Assembly (NCBI RefSeq): GCF_001667115.1
Contig: NZ_LZIJ01000022.1
Coordinates: 1 to 64,000, forward strand
Source: Mycobacterium sp. 852002-51163_SCH5372311
GTDB lineage: Bacteria; Actinomycetota; Actinomycetes; Mycobacteriales; Mycobacteriaceae
Direction of reading: 5' to 3'
Length of the DNA stretch: 64,000 bases
Part shown: in pieces, positions 17,139 to 25,664 of the stretch
How positions within the stretch are numbered: the stretch's first letter is position 1
Layout of the letters: each line of letters begins with the position of its first letter
The notes under the pieces: model-generated
Told to the model about the DNA's origin: nothing
Databases searched by the model: none
Seen by the model: only the letters and a program-made list of their open reading frames with translations
Translations under genes and position numbers: made by a program

Positions 17139-18035
17139 GTGGGCGGCGTGTTCTGGGGAGCCCTGGTGGTCTCGCTGGTCTTCGGCGTCCTCTTCGTGCG
17201 TTCGCTGGTAAAACCACGGGTGGTGGAGGGCTCGTGGACTCCTGTGGTACACGCCGATGCCGGACCGGTGACCGTCTATGGCGGCAACCGCGCCTGGGCC
17301 GTCACCTACCCGTACTTGACCAGCCATCCGTCCTACGCACTGCTGCTGCTGATCACCGCCCCGCTCCCGGTGGTGATGGTCGCCGCGACCGTGAATCACG
17401 GTGACAGCACGTTCTATTGGCGAGTGAGCGGCATTGTCGGCATGGTCCTTCTGGCCTGTATGGCGCTGGCGCGCGTATTGGCCTGGTACGTCTTTCGATT
17501 CGGCCGCCACCAGCTCGACGAGCAGTTGCAGAGCCTGCCGATCTCACAGCGCCGCCTCGGCTGGGAGATCGCCTTCAAGCCGGTGCTGATGCTGTTGGTG
17601 ATGATGTATGCAATCGTGTGCATCCCGCTGGGTGTGATGTGGTTCAAGGAGAAACGCACCATCGCCGCCCTGCCCGTCGTCACGGTCGCCGACACCGAAC
17701 ACCCCGGCGACTACCGGCGGGTGGACGGCACGCTCGCATCGAAGGCCGCCTTTTGGGCGCCGCGTGGGACCGGTCGTGGCGGCAACAACTACGCCGGGGC
17801 CGGCGTGCTGGTGTCGCTGGCCTCGGGCGGCGAGGCGCTGCTGCTCGCCGAGGCGCTGTCGGTTCCCGACTTCAAGGGCATGATGTCGCGGGTTCGTAAC
17901 GGCAGGCTCACCGCGACGGGCAAAGTGATCGATATCGTCTCGGCCGATCAGCGCAAGTACTACGGCTTCGACGAGACGGTGTTTCCGGAGCCGTCGCCCT
18001 ACGGTCGGGTGATGCTGCTGCTGTCCTTTCCCTGA
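17139..18035 (+). CDS. Integral membrane protein of unknown function
   Basis: A 298-aa frame from a GTG. Hydrophobic segments appear at residues 3-22, 65-87, 95-117 and 150-172, followed by a cytoplasmic or exported domain of about 120 residues with a conserved-looking basic/gly motif (WAPRGTGRGGNNYAG) and the end YGFDETVFPEPSPYGRVMLLLSFP. I do not recognise the family. The gene probably began at 16958 in another frame, so the GTG is only the first possible start after a frameshift. It lies 101 bp upstream of the copper operon on the same strand. Confidence 0.7.
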   Translation: MGGVFWGALVVSLVFGVLFVRSLVKPRVVEGSWTPVVHADAGPVTVYGGNRAWAVTYPYLTSHPSYALLLLITAPLPVVMVAATVNHGDSTFYWRVSGIVGMVLLACMALARVLAWYVFRFGRHQLDEQLQSLPISQRRLGWEIAFKPVLMLLVMMYAIVCIPLGVMWFKEKRTIAALPVVTVADTEHPGDYRRVDGTLASKAAFWAPRGTGRGGNNYAGAGVLVSLASGGEALLLAEALSVPDFKGMMSRVRNGRLTATGKVIDIVSADQRKYYGFDETVFPEPSPYGRVMLLLSFP

Positions 18036-18077
18036 GCGGCCGCGCCGGTCGACAGCCGCGAGCCGGAAAGGCCGCGG

Positions 18078-18106
18078 TTGACGCATATACCCCCTAGGGG
18101 TATAAA
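18078..18106 (+). promoter_or_regulatory. Copper-responsive promoter with CsoR-type operator in its spacer
   Basis: TTGACG (18078-18083) and TATAAA (18101-18106) are separated by 17 bp, near-consensus for a housekeeping promoter. The spacer is almost filled by ATACCCCCTAGGGGTAT (18087-18103), a palindrome matching the known form of CsoR/RicR operators (GTATACCCC...GGGGTATAC). A bound repressor would block RNA polymerase until Cu+ releases it. The first gene starts 30 bp downstream of the -10. No csoR or ricR gene lies in this window, so the regulator must be encoded elsewhere. Confidence 0.88.
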
Positions 18107-18136
18107 TCCAATAGAGTCTTGCTCGAGAGGAGCGCA

Positions 18137-19030
18137 ATGAGACCATCCACCAAACTCGCGCTGTTCGGAGCCGGCTTGGCGCTCGTCTTCGGATTCGCCT
18201 TCATGGCCGGCGGAGCGCTGATTCCGCACCACGTCGCGTCGTCGTGGACCCAAGCCGTAGACGGCGGCCACCACGGCCACGGACCGGGCACCGAGCCAGT
18301 GCGTGGAGTGTCGCTCAGCGCGGGCGACCTGATGCTGGGCGCGGTGACAGCCCCACCGACGGTCGGGGCCCGCGGCGTCCTGTCGTTCCGGATCCAGACC
18401 GTCGCGGGTGTGCCCGTGACGAAGTTCAACACCGAAGACACCAAGAAATTGCATCTGATCGTGGTGCGCAGCGACGGCACCGAGTTTCGTCATGTGCATC
18501 CCGCGATGAACGACGACGGCCAGTGGTCGATGCCGTGGGCGTGGGATGCCCCGGGGCCCTATCGCATCTTCGCCGACTTCGTTCCCAGCGCGGGCGCACT
18601 TGCGGGCAAGAACACGGTGCTGTCCGCCACCATCAACGTCGAGGGCACTGTCACGCCGCACCGCCCATGGACGCCGTCGGCGGTCAGCCACGTCGACGGG
18701 TTCACCGTCACCGTCGACGGCAGCCTCGCGGCGGGAGCCGTATCGACTTTGACCACGACGATCACTCGCGACGGCTTGCCCGTCACCGTGCAGCCCTACC
18801 TGGGCACGTACGGCCATCTGGTGATACTGCGCGAGGGCGATCTGGCCTACTTACACGCGCATCCGCAGGATGCCGATCCCACGGCCACATCGGCGCAACG
18901 TGCCGGGAAGATCGCGTTCATGGCCGAACCGCCCACGCCTGGGCGCTATCTGCTCTACCTGGACTTCCAGGTCGACGATCAAATGCGTACCGCCCAGTTC
19001 GTCGTCGACGCGCTCACAACACATCAGTAG
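18137..19030 (+). CDS. Exported His-rich protein of the copper operon
   Basis: A 297-aa protein with an N-terminal signal/anchor (about residues 5-28) followed by HHGHGPG. Two related halves carry likely metal-binding histidines: KLHLIVVRSDGTEFRHVHP and GHLVILREGDLAYLHAHP. ATG 18137 follows AGGAG closely. It lies directly behind the CsoR-type promoter and 12 bp upstream of a Cu+ ATPase gene, so a role in periplasmic or surface copper binding or handover is likely; this is inferred from context. A membrane-anchored, not freely secreted, state is possible. Confidence 0.8.
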   Translation: MRPSTKLALFGAGLALVFGFAFMAGGALIPHHVASSWTQAVDGGHHGHGPGTEPVRGVSLSAGDLMLGAVTAPPTVGARGVLSFRIQTVAGVPVTKFNTEDTKKLHLIVVRSDGTEFRHVHPAMNDDGQWSMPWAWDAPGPYRIFADFVPSAGALAGKNTVLSATINVEGTVTPHRPWTPSAVSHVDGFTVTVDGSLAAGAVSTLTTTITRDGLPVTVQPYLGTYGHLVILREGDLAYLHAHPQDADPTATSAQRAGKIAFMAEPPTPGRYLLYLDFQVDDQMRTAQFVVDALTTHQ

Positions 19031-19042
19031 AGGAATGCGATC

Positions 19043-21325
19043 ATGCCGGAGATGACTGGCTCACCCGCCGCGATGAACAACATCGAGCTTCAGATCGCGG
19101 GGATGACGTGTGCCTCCTGCGCGATGCGCATCGAGAACCGACTGAACGGCCTCGATGGGGTCAACGCAACCGTCAACTACGCGACCGAAAAGGCGACCGT
19201 CACCGTCCCGCCCGGCTATGACCCCCGGGCGCTGATCGCCGAGGTCGAGAAGACCGGCTACACCGCGGTGCTGCCGCGAAAGCGGCGCGCAGAACCACCG
19301 GCCGGACAGGCGGAAGAAGGCGAGCTGAGAACGCTGCGCAACCGCGTGATTGCCGCGGTTGTGCTCGCGACACCGGTGATCCTGATGGCGATGATCCCGG
19401 CGCTGCAGTTCCGGTATTGGCAATGGGCGTCGTTGGCCCTGGCCGCGCCGGTTGTGGTGTGGGCGGGTTGGCCCTTCCACGCCGCCGCTTGGGCCAACCT
19501 CAAGCACGGTGCCGCGACCATGGACACGCTCATCTCGGTCGGCACATTGTCGGCGTTCGTGTGGTCGCTGTATGCGCTCTTCCTGGGTACTGCCGGTGAA
19601 CCGGGCATGCGCCATCGTTTCGAGCTGACCGTGACGCCCAACGACGGCGCGGCCAACATCTACCTCGAAGTGGCCGCGGGCGTGACATTGTTCGTGCTGG
19701 CCGGCCGATATTTCGAGAAGCGCTCCAAGCGGCGTGCCGGTGCCGCGCTGCGTGCCCTGCTGGAACTCGGCGCCAAGGACGTCGCCGCCCTGCGTGAGGG
19801 TGCCGAGACGCGCATCTCCGTCGACCAACTCGAGGTGGGCGACGAGTTCGTCGTGCGTCCGGGCGAGAAGATCGCCACCGACGGAACGATTGTTTCGGGC
19901 TCGTCCGCCGTGGATGTCTCGATGCTGACCGGCGAGTCCGTTCCCGTCGAGGTTGGTCAGGGCGACGCGGTCACCGGGGCCACGGTGAATGCCGGCGGGC
20001 GCCTGGTGGTGCGCGCCACCAGGGTCGGCGACGACACGCAGTTGGCGCAGATGGCCAAGCTGGTGGAAGCGGCCCAATCGGGCAAGGCCGAGGTGCAGCG
20101 GCTCGCCGACCGCATTTCCGCCGTGTTCGTCCCCGTCGTCATCGCCATCGCGGTGGCCACCTTCGGGGCGTGGCTCGGCGCCGGCTTTCCCGTGACAGCG
20201 GCGTTGACGGCCGCGGTCGCGGTTCTCATCATCGCCTGCCCGTGCGCACTCGGGCTGGCCACTCCCACCGCGCTTCTGGTCGGCGCGGGACGCGCCGCTC
20301 AACTCGGGATCCTGATCAAAGGACCCGAAATGTTGGAGTCCACGCGCAAAGTCGACACGATCGTGCTCGACAAAACCGGCACCGTCACCACCGGCAAGAT
20401 GACCCTGGTCGAGGTGATCGCCACCCCAGGGGCCGACCGCGCCACGGTCCTGCGCTATGCCGGCGCGCTGGAGGATGCCTCTGAGCACCCCATCGCACAG
20501 GCAATCACGAAGGGCGCGAAGGAGGAACTCGGCACCCTGCCCACGCCCGAGGACTTTGCCAACGTGGAAGGCAAAGGCGTGCAGGGCATTATCGATGGGC
20601 ACGCGGTCATGGTAGGGCGGCCGAGTCTACTGGCCGACTCGGGTCAACAGCTCGAGCCGACGTTGTTGGCAGGCAAAGCACGTGCCGAGAGTGACGGCAA
20701 GACCGCTGTCGCCGTCGGTTGGGACGGCCGCGTCCGCGCGATCCTGGTGGTCGCCGATACCGTCAAACCCACCAGCGCAGAGGCGATTCGCGAGTTCGAG
20801 CGACTGGGGCTGACGCCGGTGTTGCTGACCGGCGACAACCGTGCCGTCGCACAGCACATCGCCGATGAAGTCGGTATCAGCCACGTCATCGCCGACGTCC
20901 TGCCAGCCGGCAAAGTCGACGCCGTTCAGCGCCTGCAATCCGAAGGCAAAGTGGTCGCCATGGTTGGCGACGGCGTCAACGACGCGGCCGCCCTGGCGGC
21001 CGCGGACCTCGGGCTGGCTATGGGCACCGGCACAGATGTCGCCATCGAAGCCGCCGATTTGACCCTCGTTCGCGGCGATCTGCAAGCCGCCGCGGATGCG
21101 ATCCGTCTTTCCCGCCGGACCCTGTCCACCATCGAGGCGAATCTGTTTTGGGCCTTCGGGTACAACGTGGCGGCGATTCCGCTTGCCGCGCTGGGCTTGC
21201 TCAACCCGATGCTGGCCGGCGCCGCGATGGCGTTTTCCAGCGCATTCGTGGTGGGTAACAGCCTGCGTCTGCGCGGCTTCACCAGCACCGCCAAAGCGGA
21301 AGGGCGCGTCGGGCTTTGCGTGTGA
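19043..21325 (+). CDS. Cu+-exporting P1B-type ATPase (CopA/CtpV-like)
   Basis: A 760-aa heavy-metal ATPase. In order: one heavy-metal-binding domain with GMTCASC (20-26), actuator TGES (296-299), the membrane CPC (399-401), phosphorylated DKTGT (D443), SEHP, and GDGVND (642-647), then YN and MxxSS in the last two membrane helices, the set diagnostic of Cu+ specificity. It exports Cu+ from the cytosol using ATP. It follows the His-rich protein gene in one operon. The last codons run into the repeat array; its TGA lies inside the first 20-bp unit, so the natural C-terminus may have been replaced. Confidence 0.95.
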   Translation: MPEMTGSPAAMNNIELQIAGMTCASCAMRIENRLNGLDGVNATVNYATEKATVTVPPGYDPRALIAEVEKTGYTAVLPRKRRAEPPAGQAEEGELRTLRNRVIAAVVLATPVILMAMIPALQFRYWQWASLALAAPVVVWAGWPFHAAAWANLKHGAATMDTLISVGTLSAFVWSLYALFLGTAGEPGMRHRFELTVTPNDGAANIYLEVAAGVTLFVLAGRYFEKRSKRRAGAALRALLELGAKDVAALREGAETRISVDQLEVGDEFVVRPGEKIATDGTIVSGSSAVDVSMLTGESVPVEVGQGDAVTGATVNAGGRLVVRATRVGDDTQLAQMAKLVEAAQSGKAEVQRLADRISAVFVPVVIAIAVATFGAWLGAGFPVTAALTAAVAVLIIACPCALGLATPTALLVGAGRAAQLGILIKGPEMLESTRKVDTIVLDKTGTVTTGKMTLVEVIATPGADRATVLRYAGALEDASEHPIAQAITKGAKEELGTLPTPEDFANVEGKGVQGIIDGHAVMVGRPSLLADSGQQLEPTLLAGKARAESDGKTAVAVGWDGRVRAILVVADTVKPTSAEAIREFERLGLTPVLLTGDNRAVAQHIADEVGISHVIADVLPAGKVDAVQRLQSEGKVVAMVGDGVNDAAALAAADLGLAMGTGTDVAIEAADLTLVRGDLQAAADAIRLSRRTLSTIEANLFWAFGYNVAAIPLAALGLLNPMLAGAAMAFSSAFVVGNSLRLRGFTSTAKAEGRVGLCV

Positions 21326-21522
21326 AGCCTGGGCTTTGCGTGTGAAGCCTGGGCTTTGCGTGTGAAGCCTGGGCGGAAATCGGCGCCGATTCCCGCCCTC
21401 TGTTCACAACGAAAGCCGTAGGCTCACAACCAAAGCCACAGGTTCACAACCAAAGCCACGGGTTCACAACGAAATCCGTAGGTTCACAACCAACGCCGTA
21501 GGTTCACTACGAAAGCCACGCG
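21311..21522. repeat. Nested inverted array of 20-bp units, copy 1
   Basis: Three identical units GGGCTTTGCGTGTGAAGCCT (21311-21370) are followed by a 28-bp near-palindromic core (GGGCGG...CCGCCC, 21371-21398), 4 bp, then six diverged units of the type TTCACAACCAAAGCCACAGG (21403-21522). The right units are the left units in inverted orientation, so the whole can fold into a long hairpin. It fills the gap between the Cu+ ATPase stop and the convergent Rieske gene end. The same architecture occurs at 35679 and 44964. Confidence 0.9.
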
Positions 21523-21552
21523 GTGATTGAAGTGACTGCTGGGCGACGGCCC

Positions 21553-22728
21553 TCAAGTCAAGAACAAACGATTCAGCCGCTCAGCAAGGTTGGCGTGGAA
21601 GTGCCCGATCGCACTCTCGTGCCGTCCGAACTCGAGGAACTCGTTCGCGTTGGCGCGCAAGCCCCGTTGTACGGCCGCGGACATCTCGTTGTCCTCCACG
21701 CTGCCGCGCGCAACCAGGGTGCCCGCGGGGTTGACCGGCGGCTCGAGCGCTGCTTGATTGGCAAACTCGGACTTTGCCATCGAATACACGGTGAACATGC
21801 TGTGGTCGATGTCCACCGGGTCGATCACTACCATGAGCACCAAGTCGGGGAACGTCGCCAACATGGCGTTGGGGAACAGGTGATACACGTAGGTCACCCG
21901 CGTGTCCGTCGACCAGGTGCTCTCTGGACGGTCGCGGAGCCGTTCAATATTTCGGTACGGGAAGGCAATACGGCAATTCGGCCCGAACTTCTCGACCACG
22001 TTGAGGTCGTCGTACTGCAGCGGATAGAACGTGTCCTTGTGGGTCGAGCGAATGTGGTAGCCCTCGAGGAACTGCTCGACGAGCACCTTCCAATTCATCG
22101 CTCGCAGCGTCGAGTCCACATAGACGAGCTGGCGGGCCGGAAGCAGCTTGTCGCGCCACGGGCTTCCTTCCGTCAGCCAGGCCATCGCCTCGGCAGCCTG
22201 CCGTTCGCCCGCGGCGCCGGAGTCGAGCGGGCCGATGACGATGAGCCCGTCCACCTCATGGCTTTCCACCTCGACCAGCCCGCGCGCCGGCATGTCCAGA
22301 TCCGGGAAAGCCTCCGGGTGGGGCACGTGGGAGAGCGAACCGTCCAGACGGTATGTCCAACCGTGGTAGCGGCACACCAGCGCATGTGAGCACCCCGCGC
22401 CCTCGACGAGCACGGCGCCGCGATGCCGGCACGCGTTACGAAACACCCGTGCCCGCTGATCTCGTCCGCGCACTGCGAATAGCGGTACGCCGAAGGCGGT
22501 TCGCTCGACATGGTCACCCGGGTTGGGAATCGTTGCCGATGGCACGAAGACGCTCGGCATCGTGCGCAGCGCACGCAGCTCCGCCGTGAAACGCTCTGGC
22601 TTTAAGTAGTTTTCGACCGGCTCGCGCCAACCTTCGCCCTCATCGGTGGTACCGGCGTCGATATGAGCGAGTATGCGCCGAACAATTTCCAAATCGGTCG
22701 AGATGAACGATGTCGTCGCGGAGCTCAT
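21553..22728 (-). CDS. Rieske [2Fe-2S] aromatic-ring/steroid oxygenase, alpha subunit
   Basis: A 391-aa non-heme iron oxygenase. The Rieske cluster ligands are C100-x-H102 and C119-x-x-H122 (CRHRG...CRYHGW). The mononuclear iron site appears as EQFLEGYHIRSTHKDTF in the second half. It would use electrons from an unlinked reductase and O2 to hydroxylate or demethylate an organic substrate. It is divergent from a PaaX-type repressor gene, with an inverted repeat between them, so it is probably the repressor's main target. No reductase or ferredoxin gene lies nearby. Confidence 0.9.
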   Translation of the reverse strand: MSSATTSFISTDLEIVRRILAHIDAGTTDEGEGWREPVENYLKPERFTAELRALRTMPSVFVPSATIPNPGDHVERTAFGVPLFAVRGRDQRARVFRNACRHRGAVLVEGAGCSHALVCRYHGWTYRLDGSLSHVPHPEAFPDLDMPARGLVEVESHEVDGLIVIGPLDSGAAGERQAAEAMAWLTEGSPWRDKLLPARQLVYVDSTLRAMNWKVLVEQFLEGYHIRSTHKDTFYPLQYDDLNVVEKFGPNCRIAFPYRNIERLRDRPESTWSTDTRVTYVYHLFPNAMLATFPDLVLMVVIDPVDIDHSMFTVYSMAKSEFANQAALEPPVNPAGTLVARGSVEDNEMSAAVQRGLRANANEFLEFGRHESAIGHFHANLAERLNRLFLT

Positions 22729-22737
22729 GGTGTGTCA

Positions 22738-22779
22738 GTATCACACTATTATGGACACGCGTCAATCAATTAGTGATAC
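22738..22779. promoter_or_regulatory. GTATCAC/GTGATAC inverted repeat between Rieske and PaaX genes
   Basis: GTATCAC (22738-22744) and GTGATAC (22773-22779) are perfect inverted arms with 28 bp between them, in the 60-bp divergent promoter region. Centre-to-centre distance is 35 bp. The spacing and location suit a PaaX-like repressor controlling both genes. Confidence 0.5.
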
Positions 22780-22788
22780 GGTACCGCG

Positions 22789-23580
22789 GTGGTGCAATCC
22801 CGGGTAAAGCAGCTGATCGGCAACCGGCCGCTGAGCGCCCGCTCCGTGCTTGCGTCAGCGTTGTTGGGGTCCGACGAGTCCCGCCTGACGGCGGGCGAAC
22901 TCATCAACGTGGCGTCACTGTTCGGCATCAGCGCCGGCGCCACTCGAACCTGTCTGTGGCGCATGGTCTCGGCCGGCGAACTCTCCGCCGACGACGGCAA
23001 CTACGCACTCGCCGGACGCCTGCTGGAACGCCGTGAACGCGTCGACGAGGCGTCGCGGATGGACGAGGCAGCCGGGTGGGACGGGACCTGGGAACTGGCG
23101 ATCGTTTCGCTGGAGCGCCGCTCGGCGGCAGAACGCCTCGAACTTCGCAAGGCGGCCATCGCCCTCCATCTGGCAGAGCTCCGTGAGGGTGTCTGGCTAC
23201 GTCCGGATAACCTTGACTCACAACGGCTTCCGGGATCGCGGGCAGTACTGGATCGACAGTGCATCCATTTCCAGGGTGCCGCAACCGACATTTCGCCCGA
23301 CCAGATGCGGTCACTCTTCTCCCTGGACGAATGGGCCGCAGACGCCAAGGTGCTGATCGAGGCGATGAACGCCGAACTCCGTCGCAACAAACGGGCCGAT
23401 TCGGCGCGCCTCGCCGACGAGTTCGCGCTGTCGATCGCCGTCGTCAGGCATCTTCAGCTCGACCCCCAATTGCCGGGCGAACTCACACCGGCCCGCTGGC
23501 CGGGGCGCACCCTGCGGGATATCTACCGCCGCTTCGACGAAGCTTTCAAGCAACGAATGAACCGCGCCTACCGTAGCTGA
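22789..23580 (+). CDS. PaaX-family transcriptional repressor
   Basis: A 263-aa protein starting at GTG. The N-terminal winged helix (about residues 10-75: ARSVLASALLGSDE...LINVASLFGISAGATRTCLWRMVSAGEL) and the following 'YALAGRLLERRERVDEA' and WDGTWELAIV segments match the PaaX family, which represses aromatic and related catabolic genes and responds to CoA thioesters. It is divergent from the Rieske oxygenase gene and 78 bp upstream of an alpha/beta hydrolase gene on the same strand. Confidence 0.85.
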   Translation: MVQSRVKQLIGNRPLSARSVLASALLGSDESRLTAGELINVASLFGISAGATRTCLWRMVSAGELSADDGNYALAGRLLERRERVDEASRMDEAAGWDGTWELAIVSLERRSAAERLELRKAAIALHLAELREGVWLRPDNLDSQRLPGSRAVLDRQCIHFQGAATDISPDQMRSLFSLDEWAADAKVLIEAMNAELRRNKRADSARLADEFALSIAVVRHLQLDPQLPGELTPARWPGRTLRDIYRRFDEAFKQRMNRAYRS

Positions 23581-23658
23581 GGGACGCCTTGAGCCCCGGC
23601 CTCGAGCCCTGGTGTAGGAAGTATCTGTGTCACCTTTACAAATTGAAGGGATCCTGTA

Positions 23659-25050
23659 ATGGATCGTCCGGACGTAACACAAGTACCCGGAACACCTGCC
23701 CTGCTGCTTGGCGCGTTTGACCTCAGCGCGCTCGGCTATGACGTCGGTGAGTTCTTCGTGTCCGGAACGGCTGCCTGTTACACGCCCACCGCAGAACTCG
23801 GACCCGACGGCTGCTGGCCCGTAACATCGTCTGGCACAGCCGATTACACCACGCGGGTCGTTGTAGTCAAGCCAACAACCGCGGCGCATTTCAACGGGAC
23901 CGTGCTCGTCGAGTGGCTGAACGTGAGCGGCGGCATCGACGCCCCGGCGGTCTGGTTCATGGCGCATCGCGAAATCGTGCGCTCCGGTTACGCGTACGTC
24001 GGGGTCTCAGCCCAACAGGTAGGTGTGCAGGGCGGCGCCAACCTGATGGGCATCGACATGTCGCTGAAAAGTCAGCACCCGACGCGGTACGAGCCGCTGA
24101 GCCACCCGGGCGACGCCTTCTCCTATGACATCTTTTCCCAGATCGGGCGCCTCGTGCGCGATGGCGTGCTGGGTGAGCTTCGCCCTCAGCACATCGTCGC
24201 TTTGGGTGAATCCCAATCGGCATTGTTCATGACCACCTACGTCAACGCCGTCGACCCGCTCGCCGAGGTATACGACGGGTTCTTGGTTCATTCCAGATTC
24301 GCGGCCGCCGCACCGTTGGACGACACCTCGATCTTCGACGAATCACAAGCCAACACCGCCCAAGCTGTCAGATTCAATCCCGGCCTGCGCGTCCCGCTCA
24401 TCACCGTCATCACCGAGACCGACCTGTTCGGTGGCATCCGGCCTGGCTATTATCTTGCGCGCCAGCCCGATAGCGATCGGCTGCGGGTGTGGGAGATTGC
24501 CGGCACCGCACACGCCGACAACTACACGATCCTGGTGGCGCCGATCGATTCGGGCTCGGCGCCGATGAGCGACATCGTGGCGGCATACGCGCCGACCGAC
24601 ATGCTGATGGGCCAGAAATTGCAGCACTGCATCAACTTCGCCCCGCAGCATCACTATGTGCTGCAGGCGGCCTTGTCCCAGCTGTGCCGATGGGTTCGAA
24701 CGGGCGAACGGCCGCCCAGCGGGCCAGACATCGAGTTGGCCGAGACCGATCCGCCGGAGCCGGTTCTGGACGCGAACGGACTGGCAACGGGTGGCATCCG
24801 GACCCCATGGGTGGACGTCCCGGTTGCCCGCACATCCGGGGTCGGCAGCGTCGAGAGCATCATGGCAGCCATCTTCGGCTCCGGCGAAGTATTCGACGCC
24901 GCTACCCTGAACCGGCTCTACCCCGGCGGGCGCGAGGACTACTTGGAACGCTTCACTGCGGCCCTCGACACGGCCATCAAGTCGGGCTTCATCCTGCCGG
25001 CAGATCGCGCGGAGATCATCGAGATCGCCTCCGCGTCCTATCCCGCTTGA
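23659..25050 (+). CDS. Alpha/beta hydrolase domain protein (ABhydrolase_10-like)
   Basis: A 463-aa large alpha/beta hydrolase. Recognisable features are VLVEWLNVSGGIDAPAVW, the nucleophile elbow GESQSA (about residue 180) and a late GTAHADNY carrying the likely catalytic His (about 280). The family is usually annotated only as alpha/beta hydrolase domain-containing and probably cleaves esters. ATG 23659 follows GAAGGGA. Its position behind the PaaX gene and opposite the UGSC pair suggests a shared catabolic pathway for an ester or lactone. Confidence 0.82.
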   Translation: MDRPDVTQVPGTPALLLGAFDLSALGYDVGEFFVSGTAACYTPTAELGPDGCWPVTSSGTADYTTRVVVVKPTTAAHFNGTVLVEWLNVSGGIDAPAVWFMAHREIVRSGYAYVGVSAQQVGVQGGANLMGIDMSLKSQHPTRYEPLSHPGDAFSYDIFSQIGRLVRDGVLGELRPQHIVALGESQSALFMTTYVNAVDPLAEVYDGFLVHSRFAAAAPLDDTSIFDESQANTAQAVRFNPGLRVPLITVITETDLFGGIRPGYYLARQPDSDRLRVWEIAGTAHADNYTILVAPIDSGSAPMSDIVAAYAPTDMLMGQKLQHCINFAPQHHYVLQAALSQLCRWVRTGERPPSGPDIELAETDPPEPVLDANGLATGGIRTPWVDVPVARTSGVGSVESIMAAIFGSGEVFDAATLNRLYPGGREDYLERFTAALDTAIKSGFILPADRAEIIEIASASYPA

Positions 25051-25057
25051 TGATTCG

Positions 25058-25630
25058 TCACTTCGCAGCGAACTCGACGAGGCTCCCATTCGGCGCATGC
25101 GCACCGCCGCACCAGATGCGGCGGGCCTGTGGCGCGATCTCGGCGGCGCGGCCGTCGAGTTGTTCAAGCGTCAGGCTGCTGATCGGATGAGTCGCGACCG
25201 CCGGTACGAGACCGGCCATTCCATGCGACTCCCGCTGCAGCCGAGCCTCCTGCTCGAATTCCGTTGTCACGATTACCACTGCCGGCAGCCCGGCCTCTTC
25301 CAGACGCACGGCGTCGTTCACACACGCCGAGCAGCACGAGCCGCAGTCACCGATTGCTGTTAGCGCGACGTCGTTTTCCGCGGCGATCCGGCTGATCAGC
25401 TCGGTGTTCGCGTCCGACGAGAAGTGGTGCTTGTCGTAGTGGGTGACCGAGGTCAAGGTGAGTCCTTCATCGGCAAGCTCGCGGACGGTGGCACGCAACA
25501 ACTTCGCGGCATTCCACTTGGTGTTGCTCAGCACGCCGAGGCGTAAGCCGAGCAGACCGCTCACCCGGGGAGCCATGGGTTTGGCCTCCACCTCGACGAC
25601 CCCGCATGGGTCATGAATGTAATCAGTCAT
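25058..25630 (-). CDS. UGSC-family protein, cysteine form
   Basis: A 190-aa protein. The diagnostic motif IGDCGSC (C96-G-S-C99) occupies the place of the U-G-S-C motif of selenocysteine-containing relatives, and here the codon is TGC, so it encodes Cys. Two further cysteines follow (C100 and C103). The fold outside the motif suggests an alpha/beta domain (LGLRLGVLSNTKWNAAKLL; AVVIVTTEFEQEA). A redox role is likely from the motif, but the reaction is not known. AAAGGAG precedes the ATG. It lies 34 bp downstream of its partner gene. Confidence 0.78.
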   Translation of the reverse strand: MTDYIHDPCGVVEVEAKPMAPRVSGLLGLRLGVLSNTKWNAAKLLRATVRELADEGLTLTSVTHYDKHHFSSDANTELISRIAAENDVALTAIGDCGSCCSACVNDAVRLEEAGLPAVVIVTTEFEQEARLQRESHGMAGLVPAVATHPISSLTLEQLDGRAAEIAPQARRIWCGGAHAPNGSLVEFAAK

Positions 25631-25664
25631 CGGATCTCCTTTGGTGAGTTACCTTGTCGCGCAG

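Noticed and set aside
19061..20602. 513-codon minus-strand open frame
   Set aside because: Shadow of the Cu+ ATPase gene; composition is His/Gly/Arg-rich without a recognisable fold.
21403..21522. Possible CRISPR array
   Set aside because: Units are directly adjacent with no spacers, and no cas gene is present.
25335..25350. Selenocysteine in the UGSC motif
   Set aside because: The codon at residue 96 is TGC, not TGA, so it encodes Cys.
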